Source: Rhodoferax sp.
GTDB taxonomy: Bacteria; Pseudomonadota; Gammaproteobacteria; Burkholderiales; Burkholderiaceae_C
Length of the DNA: 64,000 bases
Assembly: GCF_030697375.1 (NCBI RefSeq)
Contig: NZ_JAUYQD010000002.1
Coordinates: 21,524 to 85,523, forward strand
Direction: 5' to 3'
Numbering within the stretch: the stretch's first letter is position 1; each line of letters starts with the position of its first letter. Below are positions 1 through 7,800 of this stretch, in pieces. The notes below the pieces were generated by a model, which was not told the DNA's origin, made no database searches, and worked only from the letters and a program-made list of their open reading frames with translations. Both the position numbers and the translations under genes were made by a program.

Positions 1-851
1 AACATGAAGATTTGTTTGGCCGCCGTGGCGATCAGCTTGGCCACCAGAATTTCTTCCATGCCTGCGCGCGTGAACACCTGCAGGTGTTTCCAGCGGCGCA
101 GGGGCTCCGCCACTGCTTCGGGGTCCCATCCAGGTGCCAGCTGCACCAGGATGGCGTTGACGTTGTGGCTGCTGGTTTGCGACGCTTGCACCGCATCCAA
201 CAGGCCCGGCACGCCGGGGCGGTTGAACGCCGGGTTGGCCGCCGTACGCACGCGGTCGTTCACGATGGCGTCGTTGTCCTTCAAAAACTGGGCCTCTTGC
301 GCATCCTTGAGCGGAACAAACACCATGGGGTCGCCGCCCGAAGAGACCATGCGCTGGGTCAGCCCGACGACGGTGTAGTCGTGGCGGCGGATGCGGATGT
401 GCTCCCCCAGCGAGAAGCCGGTCTTGACATCCGCCACCGCCTCGTAGTGGCTGCGCGTGAGCTGCCGTCCGGCCAGCAGGTAACTGGGTTCACCGGGCAA
501 GCCGCTCTCTATGCCGACAACCATCACGCGGGTGTCGGTGCCGCTGGCAGCGCGCACCTGCATGGTGAAGTAGGTGACGTTGGCCGCTTGCGCGATGCCG
601 GGCATACCGCGCACGCTGCGCACCACATCGTCTTTCAGGCTGGAGGACTCGGCATAGGGCCCTTGGGTGTCTTTTTGCACCACCCACAAATCGGCGCGGC
701 TGTTGTTGAGCAGCGCATGGGCATCGTCCACCATGCCACGGTACACCCCCGCCATCGTCAGCGTCACGCCAATCAGCAGACCCAGGCCCAGGCCGGTCAG
801 CACAAACTTGCCCCAGCTGTGGGCAATGTCACGCCCCGCAAGGCTGATCAT
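1..851 (-). CDS. ABC transporter permease, FtsX/MacB-like (partial)
   Basis: This gene is absent from the ORF track because it runs off the left edge; about 283 residues of the N-terminal part are present. Reading the minus strand from the ATG at 851 gives MISLAGRDIAHSWGKF, then one hydrophobic segment (about residues 15-35, FVLTGLGLGLLIGVTLTMAG) and a long extracytoplasmic region like the MacB periplasmic core (ADLWVVQKDTQG, YLLAGRQLTRSHYE). That is the usual N-terminal half of FtsX-type permeases, whose other transmembrane helices would lie beyond the window. The start overlaps the adaptor stop by four bases (ATGA), so the two are translationally coupled. Adaptor plus FtsX permease implies a MacAB/DevBC-type exporter; the ATPase is probably the next gene outside the window. 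The exported substrate is unknown. Confidence 0.85.
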   Translation of the reverse strand, partial: MISLAGRDIAHSWGKFVLTGLGLGLLIGVTLTMAGVYRGMVDDAHALLNNSRADLWVVQKDTQGPYAESSSLKDDVVRSVRGMPGIAQAANVTYFTMQVRAASGTDTRVMVVGIESGLPGEPSYLLAGRQLTRSHYEAVADVKTGFSLGEHIRIRRHDYTVVGLTQRMVSSGGDPMVFVPLKDAQEAQFLKDNDAIVNDRVRTAANPAFNRPGVPGLLDAVQASQTSSHNVNAILVQLAPGWDPEAVAEPLRRWKHLQVFTRAGMEEILVAKLIATAAKQIFM

Positions 852-2062
852 GGCGCGCGCCCTTGGGCCGCGGTCTTCACCAGTGCGTCCACCACCTTCA
901 CCCGCGCCCCGGCGGTGAGCGCCTTTTGGCTGTAGACCACCACGGAATCACCGGCTTGCAGGCCTTGCAGCACCTGCACCTGTCCCTCCAGGCTGCTGGC
1001 CCCGAGTTGCACCGGTGCAAATTCCGGCTTGCCATCCTTGATACGCCACACACCGACCTGCCCTTGCACGCGCTGCACACTGGCGTTGGGCAGCAGCAGC
1101 GAGGGCGCGGTTTCCGGCAGTTGAAGGGTCACTTCCGCAAGCTCGCCCAAGGAGGCGGCGATGGCCTTGCCTGCGGCGGGCACGTCGAAAGCCACCTGCG
1201 CAATCCGCTCCTCCGTCACGCTGTCGGCCAGCAGATCGACCCGCGCGACCTGGCCGGCAAGCGGCGAATGCGGTTGTGAACGCAGCACGATGCGGGCCGG
1301 CAGCCCCATCGCAAGCCCTGCGGAGCGGCCCTGATCGACCCGCAACTTCACCCACACGCTGGAAAGGTCCACCAGGCGCAGCACCGGCTGCCCGGCCACC
1401 ACCGTACTGCCGGCCTCGGCATCGCGGCTGGTCACCACGCCGTCGGCCGGGGCCAGCAGCCGCAGGTTGCCCCGCTGTTGTGCCAGTGCGGCGCGCTCGG
1501 CCTGGAGGCGGGCGAGGTCCTGGCCCGCACCAGTCAGATTGGCCTGCGCCGTTTGAAGCGCGGCGTCTGCAGAGGTTTTTTCTAGCAAGCGGGACTCCAG
1601 TGCGCCGGAGCTGATGAAGTTTTGGGCCGCCAGATCCTGGTTGCGCTTGGCATTGGTATGGGCCAGCTCACGCTTGGCCCTGGCGTCGGCAACCTGCGCC
1701 CCGGCTGCGGACTGCGCACTCCCCGCCCGCGCGACCGTCGCATCCAGGGCCTTCAGGCGCTGGTCCAGGTCCACCGCATCCATTTCGGCCAGTAGTTGCC
1801 CCGCCTTCACCACCTCGCCCACATCAACCCGCACGCCCAGTACCCGGCCGGCAACCGTGGGGCCCACCATCCAGCTGCGCCGCGCCTCCACCGTACCGAT
1901 GCCGAAAATGGCTGGCCGCAATCGCCCCTCCTGTACCGCGGTGACCGTGACTTGCAGCGGAGCCAACGGCCCCGCATGGAGTGCCATGTAGCCGAGCACG
2001 CCCAGCACCAACAGCGCCAGCACGGGCAGGCCCAAACGTTTCAGCACGATAGATCGGTTCAC
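848..2062 (-). CDS. Efflux periplasmic adaptor (HlyD/MacA-like membrane fusion protein)
   Basis: A 404-residue protein. The ORF track extends it to 2515 through tetR; I place the start at the GTG at 2062, which overlaps the tetR stop (GTGA) and gives MNRSIVLKRLGLPVLALLVLG, a normal N-terminal membrane anchor. The order is anchor (residues 8-28), first half of the barrel-sandwich/lipoyl domain (GPTVAGRVLGVRVDVGEVVKAGQ), an Ala/Gln-rich coiled-coil hairpin (about 90-185), second lipoyl half (LRLLAPADGVVTSRDAEAG), beta-barrel, and a membrane-proximal domain ending in VVVYSQKALTAGARVKV. It should bridge the inner-membrane permease to an outer-membrane channel. It lies in an overlapping tetR-adaptor-permease operon, so it is probably controlled by the TetR protein. 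Confidence 0.88.
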   Translation of the reverse strand: MNRSIVLKRLGLPVLALLVLGVLGYMALHAGPLAPLQVTVTAVQEGRLRPAIFGIGTVEARRSWMVGPTVAGRVLGVRVDVGEVVKAGQLLAEMDAVDLDQRLKALDATVARAGSAQSAAGAQVADARAKRELAHTNAKRNQDLAAQNFISSGALESRLLEKTSADAALQTAQANLTGAGQDLARLQAERAALAQQRGNLRLLAPADGVVTSRDAEAGSTVVAGQPVLRLVDLSSVWVKLRVDQGRSAGLAMGLPARIVLRSQPHSPLAGQVARVDLLADSVTEERIAQVAFDVPAAGKAIAASLGELAEVTLQLPETAPSLLLPNASVQRVQGQVGVWRIKDGKPEFAPVQLGASSLEGQVQVLQGLQAGDSVVVYSQKALTAGARVKVVDALVKTAAQGRAP

Positions 2063-2697
2063 GGTGTTTCCTTCAATGTGATTCCACGGAGGTAGATCGC
2101 AAACACCCCTGGCGCCTGCGCAGCAAGGGCCTGCACTTGGCCACTGAGAAGTGATTGCATAACCAAACCTTGAACGGCCCCCAAAAACAGCACCGCCGCA
2201 GACGGCAGGTCGGTATCGGGTGGCAGCAGCTTCTGGGCGATGGCGCTTTGCAGCAGGCCCGTGACCAAGGCGCGGTGCTTCTGCATCAATGCGCGCACCG
2301 CCAATTTGAGTGCGGTCTCCTGGGCGTGCTGCAGTTCCTGAAAAACGATACGGGGCACCCCCGGATTGGCAACCACAAAGTCCACATGCGCGATGAATAC
2401 TTGTTGCAGAGCCGTCAGCGGGTTCACGCCCCCGGAATCCCCGTTTGGAGCAGTTGCCGCCGAATTTAACTGCTGCATCAAATTGTCGGAAACCCAACCC
2501 AGCACCGCAAGCCAAATGGCCTCTTTGCTGGAGAAGTGCCGAAAAACGGCGCCTTGGGTGATACCCACAGCCTCCGCCAGATCACCCGTGGTGATGTCCG
2601 CCGGGTTGCGCTGCGCCGCCAGCAACAGCGCCGCGTTTATCAGGCTGGCCTGCCTGACATCCGTCGTTTGCCGTGGGGGTGGAATGGGGCGAGACAT
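2059..2697 (-). CDS. TetR/AcrR-family transcriptional regulator
   Basis: A 212-residue regulator. The N-terminal helix-turn-helix is clear: SLINAALLLAAQ, then ITTGDLAEAVGITQGAVFRHFSSKEAIW, the TetR signature. The C-terminal 140 residues form the helical ligand-binding and dimerisation part (IVFQELQHAQETALKLAVRAL). It is the first gene of a three-gene operon with an efflux adaptor and an FtsX-type permease, the normal arrangement for a local repressor induced by an exported compound. A perfect 8-bp inverted repeat lies six bases upstream of its ATG, so autoregulation is likely. The ligand cannot be deduced. Confidence 0.9.
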   Translation of the reverse strand: MSRPIPPPRQTTDVRQASLINAALLLAAQRNPADITTGDLAEAVGITQGAVFRHFSSKEAIWLAVLGWVSDNLMQQLNSAATAPNGDSGGVNPLTALQQVFIAHVDFVVANPGVPRIVFQELQHAQETALKLAVRALMQKHRALVTGLLQSAIAQKLLPPDTDLPSAAVLFLGAVQGLVMQSLLSGQVQALAAQAPGVFAIYLRGITLKETP

Positions 2698-2703
2698 GTC
2701 TCT

Positions 2704-2723
2704 ATGTAATTGCGTAATTACAT
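2704..2723. promoter_or_regulatory. Palindromic operator for the TetR regulator
   Basis: ATGTAATTGCGTAATTACAT has two perfect 8-bp arms (ATGTAATT/AATTACAT) around GCGT. It sits immediately upstream of the tetR start on the minus strand, the usual place for an autoregulatory TetR operator. The arms are AT-rich in a GC-rich context, so chance is unlikely. Confidence 0.75.
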
Positions 2724-2766
2724 GGATTGTAAAACCTTTTCACATACCCGCACGGGTATATTTCGG

Positions 2767-2921
2767 CTAGCCCAACTGCCCCCAAGCCTTCTCCAGCCGC
2801 TTGACGCTCACCGGCTGCGGCGTGCGCAGTTCCTGCGCGAAAAAGCTCACGCGCAGCTCTTCCAACAGCCAGCGGAACTCCACCATGCGGTCATCGCTCA
2901 CGCCCTTGCGTTCGGCGACCA
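2767..2921 (-). pseudogene. Duplicated 3' end of hrpA (remnant)
   Basis: This stretch encodes on the minus strand the last 50 or so residues of HrpA (…EELRVSFFAQELRTPQP…EKAWGQLG) and its own TAG stop at 2767-2769, but nothing of the rest of the gene. Bases 2774-2921 match the real hrpA end at 4865-5012 with 7 mismatches and no gaps (141/148). The match breaks off abruptly at 2921. It is therefore a duplicated gene end on the far side of the ATPase/TOPRIM-like cassette. The following 174 bases (2922-3095) hold no recognisable gene and presumably contain the cassette promoter. Confidence 0.9.
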
Positions 2922-3095
2922 TAACTACATGGTGCCCATCTTCCCGATGACGGCAGCACTGAGGTATCCAAATTATTGGAGCCTAGCCGCGTTCCGCGAC
3001 AATACCAGTAACAAAGCCTCATCCAAGGCACTCTTGGCCGAGATTCGGTTACATCAAAGTAGGGGCGACGGGCCTCCCCTGCACGGAGATTCAGC

Positions 3096-4247
3096 ATGCT
3101 GATCACACATATCAAACTAAAAAACTGGCGTAACTTCAGAACTCTGGATGTGCCGATGCGCGAGGTGAGTTACCTCTTGGGGCCGAATGCATCGGGCAAA
3201 TCCAACCTGCTTGACGTATTTCGGTTTCTGCGCGATATCAGCAAACCCAAGGGCGGGGGGCTTCAGCAAGCGGTGTCTGACCGAGATGGCATCACCAAAG
3301 TACGGTGTCTGCATGCACGCAAAGACACAGAAGTTCTGATGGACGTCGAGCTGGCTGAAACCGCCGACAGCCCGCCGGTGTGGCGTTATGTCCTGGGCTT
3401 CAAAACGGAGGGCAAGGGTGCGCAACGAATTGTTGTTTCGCGGGAAGAGGTGTGGCACGACGGTGTACAGATCGTGATGCGCCCCAATGAGAGCGATAAA
3501 GCAGATGTGATGTTGCTCACGCAAACCCATCTGGAGCAGATTCAGACCAATGCACGCTTCCGTGATTTGGTCGAATTTTTCAGCGACACCACTTACCTGC
3601 ACTTGGTACCTCAGCTACTGAAATTTTCCGGAAAAATCGGGGGCCGCCACTTGGAGGATGACCCGTTTGGACAGGGGTTTCTGGACCGTATTGCGAAGAC
3701 ACCAGAAAAAACACGCACCGCCCGCCTCAACAAAATCACCGAGGCACTGACGCTCGCCGTACCCCAATTCAAAGAACTCCGATTTGTCAAGGACGAACTG
3801 GGCCACCCCCACTTGGAGGCCTTGTACGCCCACCACCGTCCCAACGCGGGATGGCAATCCGAGGAGCATTTTTCCGATGGAACCTTGCGCCTGCTTGGTC
3901 TGTTGTGGACACTGCTGGACGGAAACTCCCTCTTGTTACTGGAAGAACCGGAAATCTCCCTCAACGACGCCATCGTGAAAGAAATTCCCTTAGTCCTGCA
4001 CCGGTTGCAACGAAACAGAAAAATCAAACGTCAAATTATTCTGAGTACGCACAGCGAAGCCTTGCTCAGCAACCCTGGAATTGATGGGCGCGGGGTGGTT
4101 GTGCTGGAAACCGGGCCACAGGGCTCCACAGGCAGAATGCTCGCAGAAGATGAGGTCTCCGCGCTTGACGCTGGGCTGACGGTAGCCGAGGTGGTACTCC
4201 CCAAAACTCGACCAACCTCGGTAAACCAGTTGGGCCTTTGGCAATGA
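3096..4247 (+). CDS. AAA-family ATPase (AAA_15/AAA_21, OLD/RecF-like), putative defence sensor
   Basis: 383 residues with an SMC/RecF-like N-terminus (ITHIKLKNWRNFRTLDVPM), Walker A GPNASGKSNLL at about residue 30, an ABC-type signature region (EEHFSDGTLRLLGLLW), Walker B LLLLEEPEISL, and the switch strand IILSTHSEALL. This is the domain order of the single-chain ATPases found in OLD nucleases, PARIS (AriA), Gabija-like and RloA-type systems, but it has no C-terminal TOPRIM domain. That part appears to be supplied by the next gene, which starts inside its stop codon (ATGA). The pair is bracketed by a duplicated hrpA 3' end, which suggests acquisition as a cassette. A role in anti-phage defence is inferred from architecture and setting. 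A general DNA-transaction ATPase is the alternative. Confidence 0.8.
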   Translation: MLITHIKLKNWRNFRTLDVPMREVSYLLGPNASGKSNLLDVFRFLRDISKPKGGGLQQAVSDRDGITKVRCLHARKDTEVLMDVELAETADSPPVWRYVLGFKTEGKGAQRIVVSREEVWHDGVQIVMRPNESDKADVMLLTQTHLEQIQTNARFRDLVEFFSDTTYLHLVPQLLKFSGKIGGRHLEDDPFGQGFLDRIAKTPEKTRTARLNKITEALTLAVPQFKELRFVKDELGHPHLEALYAHHRPNAGWQSEEHFSDGTLRLLGLLWTLLDGNSLLLLEEPEISLNDAIVKEIPLVLHRLQRNRKIKRQIILSTHSEALLSNPGIDGRGVVVLETGPQGSTGRMLAEDEVSALDAGLTVAEVVLPKTRPTSVNQLGLWQ

Positions 4248-4831
4248 TAAAGGTGGCCCTGGCGATAGAGGATGAGCTGAGCAAAGCCATTGGTCTGCGT
4301 TTGCTCGCCGAGCTACCGACCCCTGTTACGCCCAATCTCATCCTGCACAAGGGTGGATCCGGCTATCTGAAATCGCGTATGGACAACTGGCGGGAAATGT
4401 CGCAACGCCAAATCGTGTTCATATTGACGGACCTCGACCGAATCCCTTGCCCCTTGGCACTGCGCGCCGATTGGCTTGGCAAAACGCATCAACCTGCCAA
4501 CTTGCTGCTGCGCGTCGCGGTCCGGGAAGTCGAGTCCTGGGTGTTGGCCGACCATATCGCGATACGCAAGCTGATCGGAAATAAAGGTGCACTGCCCCCG
4601 CAACCCGACGATCTTCCAGACCCCAAGCAGCATTTGCTCAAGCTCGCAAAACTTGCACCCCGGCCAGTGCGTCAGGACTTGGTCAAAGAGGCGGGGGCCA
4701 TTGCATGCCAAGGCATTGGCTACAACACGCTCCTGTCGCATTGGGTGCAATCCGATTGGAGCCCGGAGCGCGCTGCAGAACGTTCGCCCAGTTTGGAGCG
4801 AACCCGCCAGAGGCTACGCGAATTGCAATAA
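4244..4831 (+). CDS. TOPRIM-like (DUF4276/RloB-like) partner of the AAA ATPase
   Basis: 195 residues. The ORF track begins at a TTG at 4238; the ATG at 4244 overlaps the ATPase stop as ATGA and is the better start. I see a short N-terminal strand with an acidic residue (VALAIEDELSKAIGLRLL), a hydrophobic strand ending in an acidic pair (IVFILTDLDRIPCP), and REVESWVLADH, which resembles the conserved (R)E-x-EaW-llaD segment of DUF4276/RloB proteins. These fit the glutamate and DxD of a TOPRIM nuclease. Coupled ATPase + TOPRIM genes are the plan of PARIS (AriA/AriB) and of split OLD-like systems, so this would be the effector nuclease. The assignment rests on motif spacing only, without a fold search. 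Confidence 0.55.
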   Translation: MIKVALAIEDELSKAIGLRLLAELPTPVTPNLILHKGGSGYLKSRMDNWREMSQRQIVFILTDLDRIPCPLALRADWLGKTHQPANLLLRVAVREVESWVLADHIAIRKLIGNKGALPPQPDDLPDPKQHLLKLAKLAPRPVRQDLVKEAGAIACQGIGYNTLLSHWVQSDWSPERAAERSPSLERTRQRLRELQ

Positions 4832-4857
4832 GCGAATTGCAACAGTTGGCAACGTAC

Positions 4858-7800
4858 TCACCCTAACTGCCCCCAAGCCTTCTCCAGCCGTTTCACACTC
4901 ACCGGCTGCGGCGTGCGCAGTTCCTGCGCGAAAAAGCTCACGCGCAGCTCTTCCAGCAGCCAGCGAAACTCCACCATGCGGTCGTCGCTCACGCCCTTGC
5001 GTTCGGCCACCAGCCGCCAGTAGCGTTGCTCCAGGGGACGCAATTCCGCCAGGCGGGTGGTGTCGCGGGCCGGGTCGGCGCGGTATTTCTCCAGCCGGGC
5101 GGTGATGGCTTTTTGGTAGCGGGCGTAGTGCTGCAGGGCGGTCCAGGGGGTTTGCAGCAGAAAGCGCTTGGGCATCAGGCGCGCCAGTTGCTGGGCGGCG
5201 TCCGCCGTGGCCTCGGGCGCGTTTTTGGTGTCCTTGATCTTTCGGGCGGCGATGGCGTACTCCAACAGGATGGTGGCGGCCAGGCGCGCCACCTCCGTGG
5301 CGATCAGGGTCAGGCGGCCCCGGCCTTCCTCCACCCGGCGTTTGAAGGCGAATTCGTCGGTGGGCAGCGGGTCCAGCAAAAAGGCCCGGTCCAGCGCCAC
5401 GGCGATGATCTGCTCGCGCAGCTCTTCGAGGGTGCCGCCGCCCGTGCCGCTGTCCGACCGGCCCACCTGCATGAAGGTGACGGCCATCTTCTGCAGGTCG
5501 GGAATATTTTTTTCCAGGTACTTGAGCGCGTCCTTGAGCTGCAGCGCAAACAGGCGGCGCAGGCCGGCGCGGTGTTTGGCCGCCGCCATTTCAGGTTCGT
5601 CAAACACCTCCACGGTGACCGCATCGCTCGCGTCGATGAGGGCGGGGAAACCGATGAGGGTTTGGCCGCCCTTGCGGATTTCCAGCAGCTCGGGCAGCTC
5701 GCCAAAGGTCCAGGCGGTGTGGCGCTGGTCCTGCAGTGCCGGCTTGGCCTTGCCCGCAGGCGCCGCGTTGGCGCCTGACGCTCCTGATTTCATAGCTGCC
5801 TGCGCAGATTCCACGCGGGCTGGAGCCCTATTTTGTGCAGAATTTCCATCCGCACGGCCTGCTGGACCCGCACTTGCTCCGTTTTTGATAGCTGCTTGCG
5901 CACTGTCCACGGTGGCTAGAGCACTATTGGACTCCTTATTTTGGTTGACCTGCCCCAGTTTCAGGTTAGCCAACGCCTGGAAGGCACCGCGCGCCTGTTT
6001 GCCCCACTCGGCTTTGAGCGCACTTAAGCTTCGCCCCTGCCCCAGTTGGCGGCCATGTTCGTCCACCACGCGGAAGTTCATGAAAAAGTGCGGCGTGAGC
6101 ATGTCGACCTTGATGTCGGCCCGGGCAATGTCCAGTGCGGTGGCGTCGCGCACCATCTTCAACACGGCATCGACCAAGCCGCCGCTGCCAAACTTCTCGG
6201 GCGCGTTCAGCGCTTCGGCAAACTTGGTGGCCGTGTCGGGCAGCGGCACCAGGCGGCTGCGCGGGCGCTGGTGCAAAGTCTTGAGCAAGGCCTGGACCTT
6301 CTCTTTGAGCATGCCCGGCACCAGCCACTCGCAGCGCTCCTCGTTCACCTGGTTCAGCACAAACAGCGGCACGGTCACGGTCAGGCCGTCGCGCGCGTCG
6401 CCGGGCTCGTGCAAATAGGTGGCGGCGCAGTCCACTCCGCCCAATCGAATCGTTTTGGGGAAGGACGCGGTGGTGATGCCGGCCGCCTCGTGGCGCATCA
6501 GTTCTTCGCGGGTCAGGCGCAAAAGCGTGCTTTCGCGGTGCCCGCCCGGAGTGACATGCTCAGGGAGGTGGGGTGGCAGAGCGTTCTGCGTAGGTAAAGG
6601 AGGAGCCCGCAAAGCGGGCGGGGGACACGGAGCAGAACGCTCTGCCGCCCCGCCTCCCGGGTTGTACTGCGGCTTTTTGGATTCCTCGCGATACCAGCGC
6701 TCGAAGCTGTAGCCGCTGCACACGTCGGCGGGCAACTGCTGGTCGTAAAAGGCGTAGATGAGCTCGTCGTCCACCAGCACGTCTTGCCGGCGCGCCTTGT
6801 GCTCCAGGTCTTCCACCTGTTTGATGAGTTTCTGGTTGGCGGCCAGGAAGGGCAGCGCGGTTTCCCACTCCTTGCCCACCAATGCTTCGCGGATGAAGAT
6901 TTCGCGCGCACCCACCATGTCCACGCGGCCGTAGTTGACCCGGCGCCCGCTGTAAACCACGATGCCGTACAGCGTGGCCCGCTCCAGCGCCACCACCTCG
7001 GCCGCCTTCTTTTCCCAATGCGGGTCCAGCAGTTGTTTCTTCAGCAAATGGCCGCCCACCTGCTCCAGCCACTGCGGCTCGATGGCGGCAATGCCGCGGC
7101 CAAACAGGCGCGTGGTCTCCACCAGCTCGGCCGCCACAATCCACTTTCCCGGTTTTTTAACCAGGTGCGCGCCGGGGTGGGCGAAGAACTTGATGCTGCG
7201 CGCCCCCAGGTATTCGCCGTTTTGCCCCTCTTCCAGCTTGCAGCCGATGTTGCCCAGCAAGCCCGCCAGCATGGACAGGTGCAGCTGTTCATACGAGGCC
7301 GGAGCCGCGTTCAGCAACCATTTGTGCTCGGCCACCACCGTATGCAGCTGCGAATGGATGTCCTTCCACTCGCGCACGCGGCGCATGTTGACGAAGTTTT
7401 GGCGCAGCAGCTGTTCGTACTGGCGGTTGGATAACTTGTGCGTTGTAGTTTGCGCCGGGAGTTGAGGCGGCTGGGCGCTCTGCTCCGTGTCCCCCGGCCT
7501 TCGGCCTCCTCCTTTTACCTGCGCAGAACGCCCAGTCACCCCAACTCCCTGAGTCGAGTAAGGCTCACCACCCCGCGCATCGTGAATCCACTTCCACAAC
7601 TTCAGGTAGCCGCTGAACTCACTCTTCTCATCGTCAAACTTGGCATGCGCCTGGTCGGCCTGCTGCTGCATGTCCATGGGCCGGTCCCGCACATCCTGCA
7701 CGCTGAGCGCCGAGGCGATCACCAGCACCTCGTCCAGCGCCTGGCGACTGCGGGCTTCCAGAATCATGCGGCCCACACGCGGGTCCAGCGGCAGCTTGGC

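Noticed and set aside
12-935. 307-residue plus-strand ORF at the left edge
   Set aside because: It is antisense to the FtsX-type permease, which has recognisable motifs and couples to the adaptor gene; the ORF is His/Arg/Gln-rich as expected for a shadow frame.
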